Positions 13,456-20,097 of a stretch of DNA of 20,097 nt are shown piece by piece; positions within the stretch are counted from its first letter, which is position 1; each line of letters begins with the position of its first letter. Both the position numbers and the translations under genes were made by a program. The notes beneath the pieces were generated by a model. It ran no database searches, was not told the origin of the DNA, and saw only the letters and a program-made list of their open reading frames with translations. Origin of the DNA: a virus; the IMG/VR virus record IMGVR_UViG_3300032087_001247, positions 1 to 20,097 of that record. One strand, given 5' to 3'.

Positions 13456-13765
13456 CGCGCTTTACTGTTATTAGTTCTAGTACTTCCTTATTACCGTACT
13501 GGCGCATGCCTACTATATCGTAGTCCTCGCTGCCCTGGCGTACGCGCATTTTAGTAGTAATATCGTCCATGTAGCGCACTCTAAAAATAACTTGCATAAC
13601 GTGGGTAAGGCCGTCTACTTCGCTAACTAGCTGGCTATTCTTATACTTTTTTTCTGCCCAAACGGTAGTCTTAGTAGTCCACTGTTTTACCTCTGTATTC
13701 CAGTCGTCTAACGTACTTGTATATTCTTGTACGTCGATCCGGTCGCGCATGTTACCGAACTTCAT
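13436..13765 (-). CDS. Head closure / head-tail joining protein
   Basis: 109 residues with the pattern of the Phage_H_T_join / SPP1 gp16-like family: MKFGNMRDRIDVQEYTSTLD at the N-terminus, TTVWAEKKYKNSQLVSEVDG in the middle, and FRVRYMDDITTKMRVRQGSE followed by YDIVGMRQYGNKEVLELITV. This is a small beta-barrel that closes the portal channel after packaging and gives the docking surface for the tail. It overlaps the connector gene by 4 nt and the gp10-like gene by 20 nt. Confidence 0.85.
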   Translation of the reverse strand: MKFGNMRDRIDVQEYTSTLDDWNTEVKQWTTKTTVWAEKKYKNSQLVSEVDGLTHVMQVIFRVRYMDDITTKMRVRQGSEDYDIVGMRQYGNKEVLELITVKRDANSGS

Positions 13766-14328
13766 ACTAGGCGGCTTTGAGCTAACAAACTTTCTACGGC
13801 CATAGGCAGCGTAGCTACCGTGCTACCAATGTGTACAGCGCTTCTATTTTCGTACCAATGTCCTAGCAGCATTAAAGCAGCTGTGCGAATGTTATCCGGT
13901 ATAGCGTCTGCGCGGGTGCCGCCAGTCGCAGTAAGTGTTACTGCGTCCGGTCTGTAAGGGTCTACTGTGGGTGTAGTCTGTCTGTAGCGAATGTGCAGCA
14001 CGTCGCCTAAAAGCTCTGCTGCGTATTCGGTAGCTGCTAGCGTATATAAAGTAGCGTCGTTTTCTTTGTAGTACTCCAGGCTAGTAACTGAAGTAAGCGC
14101 ACCAATAGGCAAGCGCGCTAGATCGCTAAAGCGCGGCGCTGTAATAGTAAAGGTAGACGTGCGCAGTGTCCTACCTGTATGCCTTTCGCATTGTTCCAAA
14201 GCAGCGTCGCGCAGCGCGTTAATAATAGCGTCTTCGTCGCTGTGGTCTACTTTAAGCCAGGCCTTAGCGTCGTCTGTGCTAATACTGCTGCTATATTCTT
14301 GCGTCGTGGTAGTGCTTACTTGGAACAT
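13762..14328 (-). CDS. Head-tail connector (HK97 gp6-like adaptor)
   Basis: About 188 residues from the ATG at 14328. The N-terminal part (STDDAKAWLKVDHSDEDAII, then LRDAALEQCERHTGRTL) is the helical core of the gp6-like connector family. A beta region (ALTSVTSLEYYKENDATLYT) and a C-terminal helix (IPDNIRTAALMLLGHWYENR) follow. These adaptors form a ring under the portal. An in-frame TTG at 14361 is rejected because translation from it would run through a strong terminator hairpin. As the first gene after that terminator, its expression probably depends on read-through or a promoter I cannot see. Confidence 0.85.
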   Translation of the reverse strand: MFQVSTTTTQEYSSSISTDDAKAWLKVDHSDEDAIINALRDAALEQCERHTGRTLRTSTFTITAPRFSDLARLPIGALTSVTSLEYYKENDATLYTLAATEYAAELLGDVLHIRYRQTTPTVDPYRPDAVTLTATGGTRADAIPDNIRTAALMLLGHWYENRSAVHIGSTVATLPMAVESLLAQSRLV

Positions 14329-14340
14329 TTCTAAAAGCTT

Positions 14341-14372
14341 AAAAAAAACAAGGGCGGGCAAAATTCCCGCCC
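14341..14372 (-). terminator. Strong intrinsic terminator after the capsid gene
   Basis: On the minus strand a perfect 7-bp GC stem GGGCGGG / CCCGCCC (14372-14352) with a 7-base loop is followed by TTG and eight T residues (14348-14341). It starts 28 bases after the capsid stop codon. This is a textbook rho-independent terminator in the middle of the structural operon. Partial termination would give capsid mRNA in excess over the connector and tail genes. Confidence 0.88.
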
Positions 14373-14400
14373 CTGCTTCATTGTTTAACCTGTTTACCTG

Positions 14401-15678
14401 TTAGGTTGCTGCGATGTCTTCGCAAATGCTAAAGGCTCCGGCCTGACGTACTGCCAAGTCTACGAAACGGTTAGCGTGCAGCTTAATGTTAGCGTTATCG
14501 CCCAACGTGTAAGGATCTACCAAAATGTCGATACCTGACCCGAAGTAGCAAAGTACCAGCTGGCGGAAGTTTCCAAAGACTGCTTTACCTACAGTAGCGG
14601 AAGCGTTAGCCAGGTAGCCGCTAATAACAGCGTTATAGCCGTTTACGTTATTGTTACCCATGTCCCAAAGGCCGCTAACGCTAGATACTTGCGCTGCAAG
14701 CTTAGCAAGGTTGCCAGCCTTAGGGCTAAAGACGTAGCTAGCGCCGTCTGCAGCTCCGTTAGCGATCAAAGCCGCCTCCATAGCTGTTACCATAGCTGCC
14801 AAGTCGGTAGTATTGCCGGTTGCTGCGCTTTGGTCGTCTACGCCAGTAGTGTTAAGAATACCCGTAGGCTGGCCGCTTGCGCCGCTGCCGCTGAAGGCTG
14901 CCGTATCGATTGCGTTATTAAGTGCTAATGCAATGTCCTGAGAAATTACGGCGTCTACAGACGCGCCGCCCTGGATAAGCAACTGGCGGGAATAGCGGGT
15001 AATAGCTCCAACGCGCTTAGGCGTCAAAGTCAAATCGTCCATTTCCATAGTAGCGTCGCTGCCCGCTGCTACTTCGGTAGCCCATGCGCCTACAGCTTTT
15101 GCACTTACTCGTGGAAACTTAAGGTTACCAGTAGCGCCAGTAATAACAGTAGCGCCCAGGCGTTCGATAAGCGAAGGCTCGCGAAGCGATCCGATAGCCT
15201 GCCCAACGCTAGTACCTACAAAGCCGTCGCCGTCGCCGCTGGTCGTAAAGTCGTCAGCGTTAGCACGCAAAGCTACTTCGGGTACTGCAATGTTTCCGGT
15301 AAGGTGAATGCCTGAGCCGCGCGCCTCTTTGTCGGCTTCCTGCTTCCATTCTAGTTCGGCGCCTTCCAGCTTTCCGCCCTGGATGATTTGCGCAGCTGCG
15401 CGGGCAATGCTAAAAGACTTGTTTACCTTCTGCGCTTCGCGCACGTCGGCAGGTGCAGACGTTCCGCCCATTTGTGCCATACGTGCCGTCATTTCTTCAG
15501 ACTGCAGGGCGCGCTTCAATTTGTCGTCAATGCGCAAAATTTCACTGTTCAAAAAGTCGCAGCGCTGGCTTTCTGCTTCGGTAAGGTTGCGGCCGTCCGC
15601 GTCTGCTTTCGCGTTAATGGCCTCGAATTCGGCAGTATGCTTGCCGCGCAACTCTTTAAGGTCGTTGCTGTTTTTCAT
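14401..15678 (-). CDS. Major capsid protein from probable internal start
   Basis: The internal ATG (codon 361 of the fusion frame) begins MKNSNDLKELRGKHTAEFEA, which looks like an ordinary stand-alone HK97-type capsid N-terminus (helical delta domain). The 425-residue product is a normal length for a capsid precursor. The 14 bases before the ATG include AAACCT, shared with two other expected high-expression genes, and the region before that is A-rich with little coding character. Capsid protein is needed in hundreds of copies and protease in few, which an internal start would satisfy. Whether the full fusion is also made cannot be told from sequence. Confidence 0.7.
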   Translation of the reverse strand: MKNSNDLKELRGKHTAEFEAINAKADADGRNLTEAESQRCDFLNSEILRIDDKLKRALQSEEMTARMAQMGGTSAPADVREAQKVNKSFSIARAAAQIIQGGKLEGAELEWKQEADKEARGSGIHLTGNIAVPEVALRANADDFTTSGDGDGFVGTSVGQAIGSLREPSLIERLGATVITGATGNLKFPRVSAKAVGAWATEVAAGSDATMEMDDLTLTPKRVGAITRYSRQLLIQGGASVDAVISQDIALALNNAIDTAAFSGSGASGQPTGILNTTGVDDQSAATGNTTDLAAMVTAMEAALIANGAADGASYVFSPKAGNLAKLAAQVSSVSGLWDMGNNNVNGYNAVISGYLANASATVGKAVFGNFRQLVLCYFGSGIDILVDPYTLGDNANIKLHANRFVDLAVRQAGAFSICEDIAAT

Positions 15679-16758
15679 GTTGTAAAAGGTTTGTTTTGTT
15701 TGTTCTGTATATGGTTCGGGCGCTGTGCTGCGCTCGTTAGTTTCTGTATTTTCTGCAGCTGCTTCTACTGTAGGCTGCTCTTCTGTAGGCTCTTCTACTT
15801 CAGCATGTCGAAGGCTGGCGCTGCTTTGCGGGTACGCCGGGTATACTACGGGCGCAATGTCTAACAGGGCGCCTACCTTTTGTACAGTACGCGTGCTGTG
15901 GTCTTCGCTCCATTGCTGTTCCTTGATCGTAAAAGCAAAGCTGCTGGCGTTCACGTCGCCGCGTCGCATGCTTTCTACCAGGTCGCGCGCGTAAGTTTGA
16001 TTGCCTGGTGTAAACTCGTACGCTAGTCCGTGCTCGTCTGTGTGTAGTCGCAGCGTTCCGCTTCCGTCGCTGTGGCGGCGTGCCAGGATCATATTAGCGT
16101 CATGGTTAAACAGCGCCCGTACGTCTGCCGTGTCTAGTACTTCGTCGAAGGCGCCGCGCGCGATCGTTTCCGTAAAGCTTCCAATGCGCGTAGGTGCGTC
16201 GAATACGGCGGCATAGCCTCTAATAACAGGCTGGCCGTTATCGTCTTCCCGTACTTCGAAGTTAGCACGGTGCGTACGCTGCTGTACTTGTTCGTCTGTG
16301 TGTGTAGCGCTGCGCTCTGTCTGTACAGGAACGTAGCCCCCACAGCTGCAAGGGTGTACGCCGTCGCAGTCGCGCTTAGTAGCTTCCGCTTCTGCAGCTT
16401 CGCGGCTTTGCGGCTGTACTAGCTCGTAGTTAATTTCTACGTCTTCCGTTACTGTTCTGTCTTCGTTCATTTTTTCCCATTGTTTTTCCGTCCAGCGCTT
16501 AGCCGCTAACCCGCCCCAAAGCAGGTAACTAATAGTACCGCACGCCGTTTCGTCTGTTTCGTCGTAATACGTTTGTGCGCGCTGCAAATAGCTGTACATG
16601 TCTTTTAGCAGTTCGTCGCTAATGGTACCGCGATCTGCTAAAATTCTGCTAGTGCGTTTGCCTGCATCTGTAGCGCATTTGTTACCGTTTTCTGCGTTAA
16701 GCTTAATACCGCGCTTAGCCGCGTCGGTCATGGCCTGCGGGTAGTCGTTATACGGCAT
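14401..16758 (-). CDS. Prohead protease - major capsid protein fusion ORF
   Basis: One 785-residue frame holds three parts. Residues 1-100 form a helical accessory domain with ISYLLWGGLAAKRWTEKQW, of a type found ahead of phage head proteases. Residues ~165-315 are an HK97 gp4-like prohead protease: IRGYAAVFDAPTRIGSFTET, then FNHDANMILARR with catalytic H219, and DVNASSFAFTIKE with the Ser pair 272-273. Residues 361-785 are a scaffold delta domain (~361-480) and an HK97-fold capsid protein (SIGSLREPSLIERLGATVIT-like region to the ICEDIAAT end). A cysteine-rich patch (C131, C137, C139) lies in the first linker. The ATG overlaps the portal gene by 11 nt. The joining segment (~345-360) looks like translated leader, so capsid protein is probably also made from an internal start. 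Confidence 0.9.
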   Translation of the reverse strand: MPYNDYPQAMTDAAKRGIKLNAENGNKCATDAGKRTSRILADRGTISDELLKDMYSYLQRAQTYYDETDETACGTISYLLWGGLAAKRWTEKQWEKMNEDRTVTEDVEINYELVQPQSREAAEAEATKRDCDGVHPCSCGGYVPVQTERSATHTDEQVQQRTHRANFEVREDDNGQPVIRGYAAVFDAPTRIGSFTETIARGAFDEVLDTADVRALFNHDANMILARRHSDGSGTLRLHTDEHGLAYEFTPGNQTYARDLVESMRRGDVNASSFAFTIKEQQWSEDHSTRTVQKVGALLDIAPVVYPAYPQSSASLRHAEVEEPTEEQPTVEAAAENTETNERSTAPEPYTEQTKQTFYNMKNSNDLKELRGKHTAEFEAINAKADADGRNLTEAESQRCDFLNSEILRIDDKLKRALQSEEMTARMAQMGGTSAPADVREAQKVNKSFSIARAAAQIIQGGKLEGAELEWKQEADKEARGSGIHLTGNIAVPEVALRANADDFTTSGDGDGFVGTSVGQAIGSLREPSLIERLGATVITGATGNLKFPRVSAKAVGAWATEVAAGSDATMEMDDLTLTPKRVGAITRYSRQLLIQGGASVDAVISQDIALALNNAIDTAAFSGSGASGQPTGILNTTGVDDQSAATGNTTDLAAMVTAMEAALIANGAADGASYVFSPKAGNLAKLAAQVSSVSGLWDMGNNNVNGYNAVISGYLANASATVGKAVFGNFRQLVLCYFGSGIDILVDPYTLGDNANIKLHANRFVDLAVRQAGAFSICEDIAAT
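15679..15692 (-). promoter_or_regulatory. Internal leader for capsid protein, AAACCT motif
   Basis: Minus-strand AAACCTTTTACAAC directly precedes the internal capsid ATG, with AAACCT eight bases upstream. The preceding 20 or so bases are A/C-rich, unlike the surrounding GC-balanced coding DNA, and resemble a Bacteroidota ribosome-loading leader. Confidence 0.5.
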
Positions 16759-17938
16759 TGTTACTTTCGCTTAGTTTTTCGCTGTACTCGTCGAATTTGT
16801 CCAGGCTAATAGTATTAACCTGTACGCGCAAAGTATCGCCGCCGTTAACTGGCTGCATGTTCTCACGGCTCCGGACTTCGTTAATACTCATGGCGCCGCC
16901 TTCGAGCATCTGCCGGAAGTATTCGGCGCGCGTCTGAAGATCGCCCCTGTACAATTCGTGTAAGTCTACTTGCGGCTGCAGGTCTTCGCGCTGCGTAGCG
17001 CTAATAAGCTTAAACTGCACTTCGGCTTCGATGCGCTTAGCTAACGGCGCTACGGTATGCTGTGCAAAGTGTAAGTTTTGCTGCTCCGTATTGCTGTAGG
17101 TTGTACCTGTCTGAATTTGTACCAGGGCTGGGGGTACGCCGAACGCCGTACAAATAGCTTCGTCTGCGTGCCGTCTGCTTTCTAGCGTTTGTGCTGCCTG
17201 CGGGTCTACGCTAATACGGTTGTACTTGCCGCCAAAAGGTAGCATTTTCGTACCTAGTTCGCCGCCGTCCCTGTTCCAGCTTTCGCGGATCTGCTCTAAC
17301 TGTTCCTTTTTTAGTGGCTGGTCGAACGACAAAATACCTAGCATGTTACCCTTACCAGCAAAGAAAGCGCTAGCAAACTGCTGGGCAGCCAGGGCTAAAC
17401 CTATTGTAGTCTTCTGCGTTTCAATAGGGGACGTGCTGTAGATCCAGCGCAAGCAAAACATATCTTCATTAAAAATAGGTTCGCTGTAGCCCTCGACTAC
17501 AAAAAGGCGGCTGCCGTCTACGCTTCGTACGTCGATCTTCGCCGGGTTCAAAAGGCGCAAAGCAATAGGCCGGGCGCTTTCGTCCCTAATAATATGCGCG
17601 TAGCCTTTGCCGTGCAGTAGCATGTCTGCTGTAAGCGTTTCCCAAAATTCGTGCGCGCTCATTTCGCCGTCGGGCGTTACGTTAAGCAAGTAGTGTAGCG
17701 GGTGCCTTTCGTCTAGCGTTTTAACGCCGTTTTCTACCCGGTAGATACCGCAGCCCAGGTTAGCAATAGTACGAGAAAGCAGGCTAACACAGCTGTATAC
17801 TGCTGGCACTCCTAAGGCGCTTTGCGGGTTTACGTTTTGCCCTGCGCTAGTCATACGCGTAAGCTGGCTATACTCCCAGCCAGGGTAAGCGTAGCCTGTG
17901 CGTCCCCTAGTTAATAGTGCGCGTATTCTTTCGAACAT
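16748..17938 (-). CDS. Portal protein (HK97 family)
   Basis: About 396 residues from the ATG at 17938 (a TTG two codons earlier is less likely). Family signatures are ALGVPAVYSCVSLLSRTIAN near the start, HPLHYLLNVTPDGEMSAHEF, LTADMLLHGKGYAHIIRDES, IGLALAAQQFASAFFAGKGN, and AICTAFGVPPALVQIQTG followed by TYSNTEQQNLHFAQHTVAPL. The dodecameric portal forms the DNA entry vertex and motor docking site. Length is typical. It overlaps the protease-capsid gene by 11 nt. Its leader contains a perfect hairpin. Confidence 0.95.
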   Translation of the reverse strand: MFERIRALLTRGRTGYAYPGWEYSQLTRMTSAGQNVNPQSALGVPAVYSCVSLLSRTIANLGCGIYRVENGVKTLDERHPLHYLLNVTPDGEMSAHEFWETLTADMLLHGKGYAHIIRDESARPIALRLLNPAKIDVRSVDGSRLFVVEGYSEPIFNEDMFCLRWIYSTSPIETQKTTIGLALAAQQFASAFFAGKGNMLGILSFDQPLKKEQLEQIRESWNRDGGELGTKMLPFGGKYNRISVDPQAAQTLESRRHADEAICTAFGVPPALVQIQTGTTYSNTEQQNLHFAQHTVAPLAKRIEAEVQFKLISATQREDLQPQVDLHELYRGDLQTRAEYFRQMLEGGAMSINEVRSRENMQPVNGGDTLRVQVNTISLDKFDEYSEKLSESNNAV

Positions 17939-17948
17939 GCCCAAACTT

Positions 17949-17966
17949 AGCGGGCGCTAGCCCGCT
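17949..17966 (-). other. Perfect hairpin in the portal leader
   Basis: AGCGGGC, the four-base loop TAGC, then GCCCGCT forms a perfect 7-bp stem in the 42-base gap before the portal gene, ending ten bases before the ATG. No T-tract follows on the minus strand, so it is not a standard terminator. It may limit ribosome access or mark an RNA processing site. Confidence 0.5.
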
Positions 17967-17980
17967 GGCAGGTGTCTTTT

Positions 17981-18178
17981 TCACAATTTAAGGCGCCGCC
18001 TAGCTGCTAAAAAGTTTTGGTACTCGCTAAACCTACGCCGCCCGTATTGCTGTAAGTGTAGCTGCTCTGTAGCCTCGTACGCCTCGCCTCTGTATATGTG
18101 TGTCTGCAGCATCTTATTAAAGACCCGTACAAAGCTTGCCGCTGTAGCTCTATCGCAGGTAAAAGTTATAGTGTCCAT
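17981..18178 (-). CDS. Unknown 65-residue basic protein between terminase and portal
   Basis: A small basic protein starting MDTITFTCDRATAASFVRVF, with a C-terminal half of Arg-rich helix (YGRRRFSEYQNFLAARRRLK). There is no membrane segment. I do not recognise a family. It overlaps the large terminase gene by 13 nt, which supports its being translated. The charge pattern suggests nucleic-acid contact, and the position suggests a packaging accessory, but both are guesses. Confidence 0.65.
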   Translation of the reverse strand: MDTITFTCDRATAASFVRVFNKMLQTHIYRGEAYEATEQLHLQQYGRRRFSEYQNFLAARRRLKL

Positions 18179-19710
18179 ATTTCAAATGTTTCCGGCTCTG
18201 TGTCCTGTTCCTGCTCGCTTTGGCCTAATGCCATTATAGAAGCTATTACGGCGTCTATCATTTCGCCCGCTTTGTTTCTGTTCTTTGTTGGTTTGATATT
18301 GTCGGCCGGGTCGCGTGCGATCTTTACGCATGAAAACTGCCAGCGCAGTACTTCGTTACCGCCGTGGACTAGATCGCCGCCGACTAGTAAGCGCTCTAAC
18401 ATTTTGGTAGGGTGCGAAAGGCTTAAAAAGCCCTGTCCGAAAGGCTGAAGATTTACGCCAGCTTCTAACAGCTTAGGAACTATATACGCGCTAAATTTTC
18501 TGTCGTACGCTACAGCTCGAATACTGAAGCGTTCGGCCTGTTCTAGTATATACTGCAGTATTACGTCGTAGTCTACTACGTTGCCGGGTGTTATAGTCAT
18601 GTCGCCAGCGTCTGCAAATTGCCTGTACTTTTTGCGCTCTGCAGCTGTGGCCTGTGGTACAAAGCTATGCGCCCGTAGGTAGTACGTCTGTCCGTCGCGC
18701 CATACCATAGCAAACGCTGTAAGGTCGCGCGTACTGGCTAAGTCTAAGCCTGCCCAGCACGGTAGCCCCTGCAAATAGTCGTCAGCTGGTAACGGGTCTG
18801 CGCCTCGCATTACGTCGTGGTCTTGTAGCCAGGCGTCTTGCTGTGCGTCCGTCCATATATTCAGGTGCAGCCGCTGGAAGGTGTACAGCTCGCTAGGTTG
18901 CTGGTTTATCTTATTTACGTACGTTTCGAAGTAGCTACGGCTGCAGGTAGTCCCTAAGCCTGGGTTAGCCTTAGCCCATACTTCCGGGTCTGTCCAGTCG
19001 TCCGTAGGTTCGGCGCAGTACAGCACAGGTAAAAAAGTTTCGTCTTTTATTTCGCCGCTTTTAACCTTTCGGGCGTATTCGTGGACTTCAAAGCCTATGC
19101 CGTTTACGTCGTCGCCCGCTGTAGTTAGTGCCAGTATAATAGGCTGGCTGCGGCTAAGCACGGAAGTACCTAATACGTCCCATAGATCCCGCCCGCGTTT
19201 CTGCGCGTGCAGTTCGTCAAATATTACAGCGCTGCAGTTATAGCCGTGTTTAGTATTGCTTTCCGCGCTAATGCTTTGGTAGAAGCTACTGCCGTACTTT
19301 ATGCGGCTTTGTAAGATCGTGCAGCGCCTGGCTAGCTCCGGGCTGTTTCGGATCATGTCGGACGCTATTTCGTAAATAATACGCGCCTGCCCTCGATCTG
19401 CTGCAGCGCTAACTATTTCCGCGCCTTTTTCGCCGTCTGCTAAAAGCAGGTATAAGGCTAAGGCTGCTGCTAGGCTGCTCTTTCCGTTTTTACGTGGTAT
19501 TTCTACGTAGCACGTTTTATAGCGGCGTTTACCTGTTTCGCTAACCTTAGTGCCGAACAGCGGGTGCAGTATGTCTTTTTTTTGCCAGTCCTCAAGTATA
19601 AACGGCTGGCCTGCTAAGTCTCCTTTTGTATGCGTGCAGAAAGTTTCTATAAACTCTACTACCCGGTTAGCTGCTGCTTCGTCGAAGTAATATTTTTCTG
19701 TATGGCTCAT
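18166..19710 (-). CDS. terL: Terminase large subunit (HK97/Terminase_1 family)
   Basis: The 514-residue DNA packaging motor and nuclease. In the N-terminal ATPase, IPRKNGKSSLA (residues 71-81) is Walker A and SAVIFDELHAQ is Walker B with D165-E166; ILALTTAGDDVN is the coupling motif. In the C-terminal RNase H-like nuclease, GLDLASTRDLTAF (D323), AVAYDRKFS (D403) and GEMIDAVIA (D486) supply the metal ligands. It pumps DNA through the portal and cuts the concatemer. It starts in an ATGA overlap with the small subunit gene. All catalytic residues appear intact. Together with the HNH gene, the family favours cos-type packaging, but the end type cannot be proven here. Confidence 0.96.
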   Translation of the reverse strand: MSHTEKYYFDEAAANRVVEFIETFCTHTKGDLAGQPFILEDWQKKDILHPLFGTKVSETGKRRYKTCYVEIPRKNGKSSLAAALALYLLLADGEKGAEIVSAAADRGQARIIYEIASDMIRNSPELARRCTILQSRIKYGSSFYQSISAESNTKHGYNCSAVIFDELHAQKRGRDLWDVLGTSVLSRSQPIILALTTAGDDVNGIGFEVHEYARKVKSGEIKDETFLPVLYCAEPTDDWTDPEVWAKANPGLGTTCSRSYFETYVNKINQQPSELYTFQRLHLNIWTDAQQDAWLQDHDVMRGADPLPADDYLQGLPCWAGLDLASTRDLTAFAMVWRDGQTYYLRAHSFVPQATAAERKKYRQFADAGDMTITPGNVVDYDVILQYILEQAERFSIRAVAYDRKFSAYIVPKLLEAGVNLQPFGQGFLSLSHPTKMLERLLVGGDLVHGGNEVLRWQFSCVKIARDPADNIKPTKNRNKAGEMIDAVIASIMALGQSEQEQDTEPETFEIWTL

Positions 19711-20054
19711 GCAGGCGTAAAAAAGCTGTCTGCTGCTGTAGGTAGTTCGATGCTGTCAAGCGCTAAGCTTTTGCGCATCTGCCTAAGCTCTTTGCGTAGA
19801 TCGCAAAGCTGCTGGTACTCCGGTCGCTGTCTGCTGTAGACGTCGCCGCTTTTGCCAGTTACTAGGTAGGTAGTACGGTTTTCGTTTACGAACTTTTGTA
19901 ATTCGCGCATTTCGTCTACCATACATGCCATGTCCGGAAGCATAAGCCTTTCGAGGTGCGTAAGCTCTCTGCCCTGGGTTAGCTGTTCTGTTAGTTCGTC
20001 CAGTATATCTAACTGGCGCTGTGTCATGTGGTGCGTTATCATGTTGTTCTGCAT
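19707..20054 (-). CDS. terS: Terminase small subunit (P27 family)
   Basis: A 115-residue helical protein. TQRQLDILDELTEQLTQGRE opens it, and GDVYSRQRPEYQQLCDLRKE followed by LRQMRKSLALDSIELPTAAD is the C-terminal signature of the P27-like small terminases, which bind the packaging site and load the large subunit. The first ATG at 20054 is preceded by AAAGGG two bases away, unusually close; the ATG four codons later (20042) would have a longer spacing and is an alternative start. It overlaps terL by 4 nt. First gene of the late block in this window. Confidence 0.85.
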   Translation of the reverse strand: MQNNMITHHMTQRQLDILDELTEQLTQGRELTHLERLMLPDMACMVDEMRELQKFVNENRTTYLVTGKSGDVYSRQRPEYQQLCDLRKELRQMRKSLALDSIELPTAADSFFTPA

Positions 20055-20097
20055 ATCCCTTTAGTTAAAATGTATGTATGTGTATATAAGTGAGATC
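20055..20097 (-). promoter_or_regulatory. Leader upstream of the small terminase, possible promoter
   Basis: The 43 bases upstream of the small terminase gene are AT-rich with a short TGTA-type repeat. On the minus strand TACATTTT (20074-20067) matches seven of eight positions of the Bacteroidota -7 consensus TAnnTTTG. No convincing -33 element is visible before the window ends. It could be the late promoter; evidence is weak. Confidence 0.25.

Noticed and set aside
14329-14361. TTG-initiated longer form of the head-tail connector
   Set aside because: It would be translated from within the terminator hairpin and T-tract; the ATG at 14328 fits the family N-terminus.
16134-16343. 69-codon minus-strand frame inside the protease region
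   Set aside because: It is fully contained in the protease frame, which has clear catalytic motifs, and has no independent signal.
1-20097. Prophage or lysogeny module, tRNA genes, CRISPR array, defence system
   Set aside because: No integrase, repressor, attachment repeat, tRNA cloverleaf, spaced direct-repeat array or defence protein could be recognised.

Overview
The window reads as one nearly complete structural, lysis and replication gene set of a small tailed, siphovirus-like phage. Every convincing gene lies on the minus strand, so the map is read from the right end (20097) to the left end (1). I saw no tRNA, integrase, repressor, insertion sequence or CRISPR array. The probable host is a member of the Bacteroidota. 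This is inferred from start regions that mostly lack Shine-Dalgarno sequences and carry A-rich leaders, and from the style of the capsid, tail, amidase and initiator proteins. No host gene is present to confirm it.

Packaging and head (20054 to about 12874): P27-type small terminase, HK97-type large terminase, an unknown 65-residue protein, portal, one long ORF joining an N-terminal accessory domain, a prohead protease and the HK97-fold major capsid protein, a strong intrinsic terminator, then head-tail connector, head closure and HK97 gp10-like genes. Tail (12874 to 5115): DUF3168-type tail terminator, an unannotated 55-residue ORF, major tail protein, a lambda G/GT-type tail assembly chaperone pair with a clear -1 frameshift signal, a 1028-residue tape measure and a 971-residue tail-tip protein. 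Lysis (5115 to 4126): T7-lysozyme-type amidase, a multi-pass holin candidate and an overlapping 56-residue single-pass membrane protein.

A gene-free gap of about 190 bases (3935-4125) with two hairpins separates the late genes from the replication and recombination block (3934 to 53). That block holds an SSB-like protein, an unknown 97-residue protein, a RecE/DUF3799-like exonuclease, a Holliday-junction-resolvase-like nuclease, an unknown 79-residue protein, a winged-helix replication initiator, an overlapping 198-residue protein in the position of lambda P, an unannotated 56-residue ORF and an HNH endonuclease. The initiator gene contains five head-to-tail 23-bp iterons beside an AT-rich stretch, which is the layout of the lambda origin inside gene O.

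Most genes overlap or touch their neighbours (ATGA, TAATG, or 8-101 nt overlaps), suggesting translational coupling and strong size pressure. Small terminase at one end and HNH endonuclease at the other is the order of an HK97-like cos genome opened at its ends, so the roughly 20-kb window may be the whole, unusually small, genome. This is inference.
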